Below are positions 1 to 9,075 of a DNA stretch of 13,966 nt, piece after piece; position 1 is the first letter of the stretch; each line of letters opens with the position of its first letter. The notes beneath the pieces were generated by a model. The model did no database searches. It was not told the origin of the DNA and saw nothing but the letters and a program-made list of their open reading frames with translations. The position numbers and the translations under genes were made by a program. This DNA is from Hamiltosporidium magnivora (lineage: Eukaryota > Microsporidia > Dubosqiidae), in assembly GCA_004325065.1 (NCBI GenBank), contig PITI01000350.1, positions 1 to 13,966 of the forward strand, given 5' to 3'.

Positions 1-10
1 AAAGTTTTTT

Positions 11-35
11 ATGTGGTTATCCTCCCTCCACCACT
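11..35 (+). repeat. Left arm of a 25-bp inverted repeat pair
   Basis: This arm matches the reverse complement of 3550-3574 at 23 of 25 positions, with the first 17 bases (ATGTGGTTATCCTCCCT) identical. The C-rich core stands out against very AT-rich surroundings. The two arms face inward around the broken LRR gene. I see no clear target-site duplication: the outer flanks are TTTTTT on this side and TAAAAT on the other. It could be a transposon end or a dispersed genomic motif that happens to occur twice in opposite orientation. Confidence 0.75.
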
Positions 36-855
36 GTTAAATAATATAATTTATTTGAAATTATTTCTTTTTCTTAGAAGACCGAAGTTAGTAAATATTA
101 AGACTTGATACTCTAAATTATATAGTGTCAAAATATTGAATAATTCAAAGAGGATAATTGTATAAAAAGAACGATGGTGATAGATAGTTACAAAATAAAC
201 ATCCGGATAAAAATGATCTAAAAGAATATGTCAAAAATAAAAGATAAAATATTTACCACAAGCTAGAACAATTGTATAAAGAGATTTTTAAACTACTAAC
301 AGAAGGAAACTAAGAAAAAAGGTTTTTTTTGGTTCGAAAAGAATTTAAATTTCTATTGAGTCGGTGATATAGATAATTATGTCTTTATTTTAAGAAATCG
401 ATCAAATTTATATATTTGCTTTTAATTTAGAAATTTATTCTTTTTTTAAGATTATATTTACTTGAAAGCTTACTAATGATGTTTTTTGCCATGAATTCGG
501 TTAAAACCTATAAAATGCCGATTAAAATAATTAAATTACGTTTTTAAATATTACCAGATTTCTTTTTGATAAAAAGATTTTTCTCGATTTTACATGTTTT
601 TATAAAAAAGAATTCTAGGCAATATACATCAATTGGAATTTTTTTTATATTCTGTTTTTAAATAATTAACTGTTTTTGAATCAAAAATTTTGTTTTCGCA
701 GAAATAAAAGAACATAACAAAATATTAGATTTTTCGAGGTGATCTAGAGCAATCTTCATTTATAATTATATAATCTTAGATTAATTGATTTCCAGAAACG
801 TATAATTATATAATTATAAAAGAAATTATTATTCAATATCTTAAAGATCTTAAAA
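36..855. other. AT-rich 5' flank of the LRR gene, no gene seen
   Basis: I see no convincing reading frame, RNA gene or conserved motif here. The stretch is mostly A/T runs. A short AT word, TATAATTATATAAT, occurs near 760 and again near 802, which is unremarkable at this base composition. It presumably contains the promoter of the gene that follows, but no motif can be assigned. Confidence 0.5.
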
Positions 856-984
856 ATGTATAAAGATTTCATTTTTGTTATAAATTTATATTTGATGTTT
901 ATGAAATTTGATATATTAATTCTGTTTATTTTACTCAGATGTAGAACTATGGATGTGGTTTTTAGATTTAATCTGCGGTTCTGA
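856..984 (+). other. Possible detached N-terminal leader of the LRR gene
   Basis: This 42-codon frame starts with ATG at 856, has a second in-frame ATG at 901, and ends with TGA at 982-984. It overlaps the start of the main 953 frame in a different phase. Its first 30 residues are strongly hydrophobic (FIFVINLYLMF, then ILILFILL), as in a signal peptide or signal anchor. The main frame is open upstream only to a TAA at 917-919. A frameshift between about 920 and 980 would join this leader to the LRR protein. Hydrophobic reading is common by chance in T-rich DNA, so this is a suggestion only. Confidence 0.35.
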
Positions 985-1631
985 TGATCAGAGAACTCCT
1001 TTTCAATATGAAAATAAATTTGAGAAAAGAAAATACAATATTTCAGGAAATAATATTAAAGCAAAGAGAAAAAAGGAATTCAAAGACATGAGAAACTTAA
1101 AAAGAATTCGACATTCAGACGAAGTCGTTTTTAGAAATATAGAAAATTATAAATTGAAATTTAATATATTATCAAGTTATTGTTTCGATTCTGAGAATAA
1201 AATATTAATAGATGTTTACAAATTTGATTTTACAGATTTCATTATTTTTAAAAATTTAATGGATTCGTTATATCTTCCTTTTAAAAAATTTACACTCCAT
1301 GATTTTTTTCTAATATTAAATATCTTCGAATATCTTGGGTTTGAAGATAATAATCAGTTTGAAGAAATTATATATTGTTTGATTTGTAATTTGTTACCCG
1401 CTCTTGAATGTCATAAAAAAATATTAGAAGAGCAAATTTTGAAAATTAAAAAGCAATTAATTTTGCCAATAAAATTCACTGAGATAATCTTGAATCAAAT
1501 TAACAAAATATTTTTTTTCCAAAATCTAGATGATGAATATTTTATAGAAGATAAAAAATTAAGATTATTTACGAAAGAATTTAATATTGCATATTTAGAT
1601 AATAATACATTATTTCTAACACATCCTGATA

Positions 1632-1699
1632 TAAATTCATCTTTGTACGAAGAATATTCCTTAAATTCATCTTTGTATGAAGAATATTGCATAAATTCA
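1632..1699 (+). repeat. 30-bp tandem repeat inside the LRR gene
   Basis: Units at 1632-1661 and 1662-1691 differ at only a few positions and are followed by an 8-base start of a third unit. The period is 30 bases, so the reading frame is kept. It encodes NSSLYEEYSL followed by NSSLYEEYCI. The near identity indicates a recent local duplication. The repeat lies in the linker between the BTB-like region and the first LRRs. Confidence 0.9.
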
Positions 1700-3549
1700 A
1701 TAGTTTTCTCAAATATTCATTATATTTTATTAAAAATGTTAAATGTAGAAAAATACGGGTTTTTCACAAAAAATGTAAATTACCAACTGATAAATTCTTC
1801 CGTCAAATCATTTATAGATAATATTTATGAGCTATTATTTTATCACTTTCAGATTAGTGATGAGACATTTAAATTACTAAATGAAAATTCAGTATTTAAA
1901 GCACTTAAACACATATATTTAATAAACTCAACCATAGAAACAGAAAATAGATATTTTTTTAAAAAAAATATATATTTAGAAAAAATAAACGTTATATTTG
2001 ATTATGAAGAGAAGAAGAATTAGAAACTGAATTTATAGAAAATAAAGATATATGCGCTATTTTAGAGATTAAAAACGTTATTTTATATTCAAATTTTGAA
2101 GAGAAACTCAAGAAACTAATATATTTAGATGGCTTAAAGTCTGATTTGAATGGTAAATATTTCATTCTAAAGGAAAACACTGTTTTGGATGACGAAGAAT
2201 ATTTCGTTTTTAAAGACGATATATCCTACATTCATATATATTTTAATGAAAAAATTACGGTTCAAATATTAGTGTTTATTGCATCTATGAGAAATCTTAA
2301 AACAATAAAAATTGATTGTCACTCATTTACGAATCATCAAGAGTTATCAACGGATTTGTTCTATTGTAAAGAAATAAACGAATTACAAATAATCAGATAT
2401 GACACAATATTGATGTTATTTGCAAAATACTATGTTTACCAACTCTTAGAGTATTAAATATAAATTTTTGTAAACTTAAACCGATTGATACGGATTATTT
2501 ATTTGCCGAAAATTATACAATTTTAGAATTTTATATTTATGGAAACGATTTTGCCGATTTAAATATACTTTCTCGAATTTTATATTCTTTGAAAAAAGTT
2601 GAAAGTTTATTTTTACATGGAGATGGATATTATAGTATTTTGTATTTAAAGAATATAAATAATTTTTTTTCGACTAGATTGTTTAAAAAACTTTCAATTA
2701 TCTCTGAAAACCACGAAGAGCCTTTTAAAGAATTTGAGTTTCTCGTAAATAATACTGAACAATTGTATTTTGGTCGTAATTATCCAGAAGGTAGTCTCAA
2801 AAATATTTTTTTAAAGGCAAACCTGAACAAGCTGAAAATTCTTAGTATTCATGACTTTCATATTGGAAAAAGAGATACAAATGCATTTAAAGACCTTGAT
2901 TTTCTTATATCACTAAATATTTTAGGTTGTAATTTTCTGGATATTACGTTAGCTGGTCTGTTCTCCGATGAAAAAGAATATATGATAGAAAACTTGATAT
3001 TAAGAGGAACTTATTTAGCAGAAAAGGATATATAATTCCTTTCCAAATTAAGAATGCTAAAGAGTTTAACTTTGTCAGCTTGCGAATATGAAAATGAAAC
3101 ACATACATATTTAAAAATAATATACTTCAAAAGATTGAATTTTATTTTTATAGATTGCTTTCTATCGGATGCTCCACGGAATATAATAGATTATTTTATA
3201 GAAGAATTTTCACCAAATATATTGTCTCTTAAAGTTGAAAAATCTATGGAATAAATGTATAAAACAATGATGTTTATATACGCTTATTAAATTCGAAGAT
3301 TTTCTATACGACAACAAAATTTTACTATTAAAAATCGTTTATTCAAAGACTTTTTTAAAAACTTATGTGTAAAGTTTATATTTCTACAAGAAAAAATCTA
3401 AAAATTTAGAATTTAGACACAAAATCCTTTTTATTCGTTTTGTTATATTTATCGATTATTATTTTCTTAGCCCTTGGTAGTTTTATTATTAATAAGTCTA
3501 TGTGTGATTCATAGGTTCACCATTTAAATTGGTGCAAAGTTTTGTTTGT

Positions 3550-3574
3550 AGTAGTGAAGGGAGGATAACCACAT
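3550..3574 (-). repeat. Right arm of the 25-bp inverted repeat pair
   Basis: The reverse complement of this segment begins ATGTGGTTATCCTCCCT, as in the left arm at 11-35. The two mismatches are both C/T (arm positions 18 and 22). It lies about 300 bases after the last codon of the LRR gene. Just inside it, at 3518-3534, is a short hairpin with stem CACCA/TGGTG. No duplicated target site can be recognised outside it. Confidence 0.75.
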
Positions 3575-3736
3575 TAAAATTTCTGCTCGGCAAAATGTGT
3601 AGAATTGTTTCAAAATAATAGTTCTCATTTTAGTGGAGTATAAATCACACTGGATCTATAGACAAATCTTATTTAATTTCGAGTTATAACAGATTAAATG
3701 AAACAAATGCAAAACTCTTTTTGTTCATCATAGACA

Positions 3737-3916
3737 TTAGAGGTAAAAGTGAATGTAATATGTAATAAAGTACGTAAGTTTTTTATGTGGGTTTCTATTT
3801 TGATTTATTTTAATTGGTGATATTTTTAGTTCGTGGGAAACAAGACTTTTTTCTACCGAAAGCCTCATGTCGAGTATTAAACCTCGACCTGCGAAATCAA
3901 AAGTTTCTACAAAAAA
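3737..3916 (-). other. Short unassigned open frame with an internal hairpin
   Basis: On the - strand a frame is open for 59 codons from 3916 to a TAA at 3739-3737, with its only early ATG at 3868 (43 aa from there). It reads DFAGRGLILDMRLSVEKS and continues with SHELKISPIKINQNRNPHKK. The residue mix is more protein-like than the A/T noise around it. The DNA contains a perfect 6-bp GC-rich stem (GTCGAG at 3869-3874, CTCGAC at 3883-3888) with an 8-base loop. The frame overlaps the 15-bp repeat at 3776-3790. I do not recognise the product. It could be a fragment of a dispersed repeat, a tiny gene, or chance. Confidence 0.22.
3776..3790 (+). repeat. 15-bp direct repeat of the window's left end
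   Basis: The word AAGTTTTTTATGTGG occurs here and at 2-16, where it runs into the left inverted-repeat arm. After ATGTGG the two copies diverge. An exact 15-base match is noteworthy in 14 kb, although six of its bases are a T run. It may mean that the left arm lies in, or beside, a copy of the dispersed sequence that is more fully present around 3737-3916. Confidence 0.5.
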
Positions 3917-4974
3917 TTAACTTATGGATACTTAACCTATTTATATAATTAATTGTAATTTTACTAAAGAATGAAATATCCAACACAAATTATTCACCCG
4001 AAATCATTTACAAAATAAAGATATATTTGATTAGTAAACTGTATATTAACAATGTATTTTTTTTTAAACTATACTTGTAAGTCATAGATAGTAAAAAGTG
4101 AAATCATTCGAGAATAAATTCTGAAGGGAATATATTAAAACAATTTTGGCAAGAAATTAAGATTTTTTAAGAGAGATATAGGAAATAGAGCAGATTCAAC
4201 TCAATATTAAAAGATCTAAAATTACAGAATAAAGCATAGGGTTTATTATATAAGCACAAATTATCAATATTATTTATGGTAATCTTAAGTTAAAACCAAT
4301 TAAAATGCTATTATATAACCAGTTGAAACTGTCAATTAAATATTTAGTTTTGCAAAAAAAATATTTCAAGTCATCTAAAATCTAAAATTTTAAATCATCT
4401 GCTATACTCTAAATAATAGTTCTGAAGTTTTTGTTTCGAATACATTAAAATCCCGGCATTATCATTTTATAAATAAACCGAGGCTTTTTGGGCTAAAAAA
4501 ATCTATTGAATCATACGTATCTATGAAGTAAATGAAGAGCTACCAAACAATGAAATAATGGAAAAATATTAATAATTTTAGATAATAAAATCCACCAAGA
4601 AATAAATTTCATTTGAATGTCTTTTTTTTAAGAGAAATCACAGTTCAAATTTTTCTAGCAAAGGAGAAAAGGAGTTAAATTTAATAAATTAAAGAGAAAA
4701 AACTCGTCATTAAAAAAATAATCATGAAATTTCCGTAAGTATTATTTTGAATTCAATGTAATGTTCATTTGAACATATGTTTCTTTATAGGTTAAGCTTT
4801 GATTGTCTGTACAAACTTTTTAAAACAATAATAACAAAATTAAACAATAAATCAATTTTATGAATACTGGTTAATAATTTAATAAATGTAAAATTTGAGG
4901 ACAAGTTTTTTTGTAGTGGAAAAATAAACAACAATTTTAAACATTTTGCAGATTTCAATAAATACAAATGGCAC

Positions 4975-6015
4975 CTATTCTGATTTCTTGTAAAATAAAA
5001 TATCGGGTAAATGGCTATATCCAAGATTCTCAATTGACTCTATATTCAGTTCTTTTACTAAAACGTCATTTAACTCATAATAACGGTTCCCAAATATTGC
5101 AACTGTGTAATAATGCAAATTTTTTATATGAAATATACATGCATTAAATGTATATTCTTGATTTTGAACAAATATTTTTTCATTTATTAGAACATCACTA
5201 TTAGAACAAGGCCAATGTGTATTTTTAATTATTAGATTTTTAGGAAATCTTGTGATCTCGGTAGTTATTTTTGCAGATCCAAAAATATTGCTTGTTATAC
5301 TGCAAATACAATCCATATTCTCCACATTTAAACGATTCTCTATAGATTTCTGTATAGAAACTTCTAAGTAAAGTGATAAGGTGTAGTCATTCATAGTTTT
5401 AATTGTTTTTTCGTGGCAATAAGAGCAGCGAATAGTATTTTTACGTTTGAAAAAATATAGATCACCCAAGAAAAACTGTTGTTGAAATTGTTTAAAATCT
5501 ATGATTTTTGTGATATAAAATCTTCTATTATCATTAATTTCATTTAAAATCTGTGTAAAAATTATAGACAAACAGCTGTAGGCGTCTTCAGAAAAACCAA
5601 ACTTAAAACTTTTGTAATCAACATTTAAATCTAAAATCTGTTTCAAATAATTGGATGTACTAATAATTTGGCCTTTTAACATATGTGAAAATATTTCTTT
5701 TAAAATGATAATACATTTTTGGTTTTGATTGTGTTTATAAGAAAATATTTTATTCATAAAATCTGTTTGAACATATAATGCTTGTATTATAGAATTAAAA
5801 TAACAAACATTTTTGTCGTTTTCTAGTCCAACAATATTTCTCTCAGAAAGCAATAAAGTATTTTCTGAAACTTTTGTTCTATTTTTTTCCGCACTCACTT
5901 TCTCAATATCTTTTCTTTTAGATGATCTAATAAAAATTATCCATATTACCAAAATAAATATCATAGCAATTAAACTGATTAAAAGTTTTTTTACTTTCAT
6001 GTGTAGTTGATTCAT
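4975..6015 (-). CDS. Membrane-anchored ubiquitin-specific protease (USP, peptidase family C19)
   Basis: This predicted thiol protease removes ubiquitin from proteins. Numbering is from the ATG at 6015 (346 aa); an ATG at 6000 is a second option, and the frame is open further upstream only to a TTG at 6033, which is unlikely as a eukaryotic start. Residues 11-29 form one hydrophobic membrane segment, followed by a basic stretch (RSSKRK). A type II-like signal anchor or an N-terminal cytosolic anchor are both possible. The Cys box at 63-79 reads GLENDKNVCYFNSIIQA, with oxyanion Asn66 and nucleophile Cys71. FSEDAYSCLSII near 141-152 fits the next conserved box. Cys197 and Cys200 (CSYC) are the first half of the fingers zinc site. 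The second half is only CIC at 235-237. The His box has LHYYTVAIFGNRYYELND, with catalytic His301 and Asp317. The triad is therefore complete, and the length suits a minimal USP domain. No neighbour suggests a substrate. Confidence 0.9.
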   Translation of the reverse strand: MNQLHMKVKKLLISLIAMIFILVIWIIFIRSSKRKDIEKVSAEKNRTKVSENTLLLSERNIVGLENDKNVCYFNSIIQALYVQTDFMNKIFSYKHNQNQKCIIILKEIFSHMLKGQIISTSNYLKQILDLNVDYKSFKFGFSEDAYSCLSIIFTQILNEINDNRRFYITKIIDFKQFQQQFFLGDLYFFKRKNTIRCSYCHEKTIKTMNDYTLSLYLEVSIQKSIENRLNVENMDCICSITSNIFGSAKITTEITRFPKNLIIKNTHWPCSNSDVLINEKIFVQNQEYTFNACIFHIKNLHYYTVAIFGNRYYELNDVLVKELNIESIENLGYSHLPDILFYKKSE

Positions 6016-6545
6016 TTTTCTTATAAATTCCAAGATAACAGATAATATTTTATTTACTTAAAATAGAAAATTTAAATATCAATTTAAAATAAACTTTTTA
6101 CAATCATTTTCTGATAGATATTGAATCTAAAATGGTATAAAGTGAAAGTTGTTGTCAAATATATGCACGAATTTGAGCTTTTACTACTTGCGGTTTTGGT
6201 TAAATTTTAATCCTTTGATACATTTTACAAAATTTTTTTAACTCTCAACCAAATTTATGTTATAATTAAGAATTAATATATCTAGTTTTAAAAAAAGATA
6301 TAGAAAACTTTTTTCGATCAATTCGCTTTTGGATCATTTCAGGTAAACTGTAATGTATGGGATTGAAACCATTTTTTTTATGATTTAATTACAATTTTTA
6401 TAATTTATGTATATTCCTGGTTTTATACTCGTTATACCATGAATTTTTTTTAATAAGTTTAGTAGAATCGCCAATACGTATTTTACATCTCTAGATTTCA
6501 ATTGATTTGGAAAATTTATAAATCAGCAACCTATCAAACATGTTT
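6016..6545. other. 5' flank of the protease gene, no gene seen
   Basis: I see no reading frame or RNA gene here. The 100 bases before the protease ATG are almost pure A/T, with an AAATAAAATATTA stretch about 20-35 bases upstream of it. No recognisable microsporidian promoter motif (a CCC/GGG-type element close to the ATG) is present. The far end adjoins the LINE remnant. Confidence 0.45.
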
Positions 6546-7007
6546 TCACAGACGATTAACAGATGTTACTACATGCTCAATGGTATATGACTCAACAAAA
6601 CCATTAGCTTTATTTACAATCATATTCCACCCCTCACGATTAAGTGCGTCTCTTCTCCCTTAATTCAAATCAAAGTTATTTTGTTTTGTTTGCCAGCATC
6701 TAGATATCTAGTTTTTCGGTGATCAGAATTTTCGACTTGCTGGATTGAACATGTTACCCTTTTAACAAGTCTATTTTTTGAAATCTGCCCTATATGACTA
6801 CATATCGAATTCTGCTTCTTTTAAATTTGTTTTTGAAACCCGGATTTAAATATAAATTTTGGAGCTTGATATTATTGCGAATTAGCTTTATCCTTACTGT
6901 TATTTTCTTGGCAATTGTATTCTTCGTAAGATCTTTCGTTCCCATAAGTTTAGTATCAGTTTATAAAATTTTTTCGATACACATCTCCGAATATCGTATA
7001 TAATCAT
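6546..7007 (-). pseudogene. Decayed C-terminal end of a non-LTR retrotransposon ORF
   Basis: Four short - strand runs, in consecutive order but changing frame, give the typical end of a LINE reverse transcriptase ORF. At 7007-6900 the text LILNLWERKILRRI matches the usual 'L.VFERKILR.I' segment. At about 6930-6790 it reads IRNNIKLQNLYLNPGF and then RSRIRY (usually 'IRYNNELY.LY' and 'RLRW.GHV.R'). At 6778-6665 it ends RKTRYLDAGK (usually 'GRP..RWLD'). At 6659-6546 it begins RRDALNREGWNMIVNKA (usually 'A.DR..WR.IV.EA'). The IxNNIxLQxLYxN text recurs in the fragment at 13492-13966, so both belong to one family. The upstream polymerase domain is absent. Frameshifts and stops make it non-functional. 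Confidence 0.75.
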
Positions 7008-9075
7008 AGTTCTTAGAATAGTTTTCTCATTATTTTCCCTGCTTCTTCAGCTTAGAAGTTATTTTTGTCATTCTAAAGTATATATAGATTAAAACCATAA
7101 AATGTAATAATACCGTTAGCTTTTCTGAAAATATTTTCCGATTACGAACTTTAAAAAAACAAAAGATTTTTTGATCACTCTAAAAATTTGATCAGGTTCT
7201 AAAATCAAAGCAAGAATCATTAAACTCAAATAATCCTGAAAATAAATATTTTAAGCACAAAGGAACACTAGTTTTTCAATTATGTCGAAATACCTATTAG
7301 AAACAGGAAATTAATTCCTGATGAGGAACCGAAAGAAAAATACGCTTCTAGTAGTAAGTTTGGTATTCATAATTCAATTTTTCCATTACTTAGTAAAAAA
7401 AATAAGGTAAAATGAGCCATGCAATTTCAAAAGAATTGGAAAAAAATAGAAAACCTCAAATATTTGTTTTGGATTTATGAATTGGTGAAAAAAAATATTT
7501 AGCAGGCAGAAAATCATTAATAAATATTTCGCTCTAATAGAAGCAGCCTTGCAGTACTTGAAAGCATTTGATTAGTCCAGAATTAAATGTAAGTTTAATA
7601 GAGTCATAGAGTAGAATAGAACTAAGTATATTTCTAAAATTAAAACAGATACTGATGTTTATTAGAACCAAATCGTGTTTTTTTCTAAAGTTCTATTCTT
7701 TCTTTGAAGAGATTTGATCAAACAAAAATACAAAGAAGCTGAAATTGGCAGTTTTTTAAGTTTGTATTCGGCTTTCTTTGATGTCGTTGGTTGTTATTAT
7801 TTCGTTTAAAACTGAAAACAAAGAGTTTATCTTGAAAAAAATATCTTACGGGTGCATCAATTTACAATCAATTTTCATTAAAAGCATTTATTTTTTTAAA
7901 TGTAAATTATTTTACATATATTTGAGCAAGTTTGATTTAAAATAACTCCATATACTTCTTATGGTTTCTTCATTCTTTTATTAGTTTTCCTGCCACAGTT
8001 TGCTGGGATATCTAAAGAAAGGAAATTTAAGAATAATGAAATTGAAACGACCGAATAAGTTTATTGATTTGAATATAATTTGTTTATTTTTTTATCGGTT
8101 TTGAATTACATTTTTTTTTTAGTTTCGTTTGGTTTGCATATGAATAGGTCAGAAAATTTCTCATGCTTGAAGTGATGACATTGCAATATCCACGAGAAAA
8201 CTATGCCGAAACCAAATCTATTAATCACACATGTAGCATTTACTCTTGTAGTTTGTTTATTTTCCTTGCAAATACGAGTCAGAGAGAAAATGTAAAGTTA
8301 AAATAGCATATATGTTGGAACTGTTTAAATTTGTGCCTAGTTAAATGTCAGAATTCCACCTGTCTTCTTATTTAAAGGGAATTTTTTTAAAAAATAAATG
8401 ATGAAGCAAATCCTAAAAAAAATTCTCGTATATTACAAACAGATATTATAAGGTGGCTTTTTTCTGCTTTCTACTCATCTCTATTTTCTAATCTTCATTT
8501 CACCTTTTTTTATTTATATTTTCTTACCTGGTTTATTATTTTGCAAAGATTTTTTTGCAAAAAGAAAGATAAAAAACCATGACCAACAACTATAAAAAGA
8601 TAGTTTGAATCTATAGTAATCATTTAGGCAAATATCTTTTAATTTTATAATATATTTATATGTTTATTTATTTCTCTTTGAATGAAAGGAGATAACGACA
8701 AAAAAACTTTCTCATTGACATGAATGGGTGGAATTCAAGTATATAATTAACTTTGGAATTTTTAGTAGATATAAGTCAACACTATATTTTTTGTTCTTGC
8801 AGGGGTGTTTGTATGAGAAGGAGAACATCTACGAAATAGCGAAATCTTTTCTAAAAATTTATTCGAGGTTTTATATGTAACTAGATTGCAGAGTGCACTT
8901 GATATTTAGGTAATTGCCATGTAAAAGTATTTTAAACAACCCATACATACCGTAATTAGAAAACACGAGGTTGTAATATATAAAAATAAAACTATAAATC
9001 CGGAAAAGCTAAGTAGCAAGTTATAATGTTGGTATGACATTGCCTGTCTAAGTAGATAAATGTAAGTATTGAGAT
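7008..9075. other. Long AT-rich intergenic stretch
   Basis: I find no gene I can name. A + strand tract at 7272-7537 reads fairly protein-like across one frameshift and one TGA and is listed separately. A 30-aa hydrophobic frame at 8203-8295 is too short and unsupported to call. The last part should contain upstream sequence of the LINE tail at 9076-9330, but I could not recognise reverse-transcriptase text there. Confidence 0.45.
7272..7537 (+). other. Doubtful coding-like tract, unidentified
   Basis: A frame is open from 7272 to a TGA at 7413-7415 and reads IPDEEPKEKYASSSKFGI. A second frame begins at an overlapping ATG (7412), runs to a TGA at 7478-7480, and the same frame continues to 7537 (GEKKYLAGRKSLIN). 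Together they could be one decayed protein. I do not recognise the family. Open runs of about 45 codons are expected now and then at this base composition, so the case rests on residue mix alone. Confidence 0.2.

Larger units (their letters stand above)
856..3254 (+). pseudogene. Broken leucine-rich-repeat protein gene
   Basis: The protein reads in four pieces. Piece 1 (953-2023, 356 aa from its first ATG) has a basic stretch at residues 37-55 and a helical region at about 82-150 that loosely resembles a BTB/POZ C-terminal half. Its last 40 residues begin LRR-like text. Piece 2 (about 2011-2457), piece 3 (about 2430-3035) and piece 4 (3036-3254) continue with irregular LRRs such as LPTLRVLNINFCKL, LNKLKILSIHDFHI and LRMLKSLTLSACEY. 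Break 1, near 2006-2020 in a GAAGAGAAGAAGAA tract, looks like one missing base. Break 2, near 2424-2430, fits one A lost from an A run (GCAAAATAC). Break 3 is an in-frame TAA at 3033-3035, after which LRR text resumes in the same frame. A hydrophobic leader may lie in another frame at 856-950. LRR proteins mediate protein binding; no partner can be named. The two frameshifts could be assembly errors, but the nonsense codon argues for real decay. Confidence 0.72.
3255..4974. other. Intergenic DNA between the LRR pseudogene and the protease gene
   Basis: Apart from the repeats noted separately and the short frame at 3737-3916, I see no gene here. Both flanking genes end toward this stretch, so it is a convergent intergenic region holding only their 3' ends. 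The left part (about 3820-3900) is locally richer in G+C than the rest. Confidence 0.5.

Noticed and set aside
325..360. TTCGAA word resembling a tRNA T-arm
   Set aside because: No acceptor, D or anticodon stems can be drawn around it.
750..830. Repeated TATAATTATATAAT words
   Set aside because: Expected at this A/T content; no unit structure or regular spacing.
1495..2180. Short - strand frames at 1495-1692 and 1992-2180
   Set aside because: Both are mirror frames of the LRR gene; the first merely reads the 30-bp tandem repeat backwards.
4785..6010. Short frames at 4785-5033 (-) and 5813-6010 (+)
   Set aside because: They overlap the USP gene in other frames and show no domain or conserved motif.
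6016..6033. Upstream TTG at 6033 as start of the USP gene
   Set aside because: The frame is open to there, but nuclear eukaryotic genes rarely start at TTG, and ATGs at 6015 and 6000 precede the membrane segment.
6794..7003. 69-codon hydrophobic + strand frame
   Set aside because: It is antisense to the LINE C-terminal motifs; hydrophobic text is expected opposite A-rich coding DNA.
8203..8295. 30-aa frame with a hydrophobic core
   Set aside because: It is too short, isolated and expected by chance in T-rich DNA.
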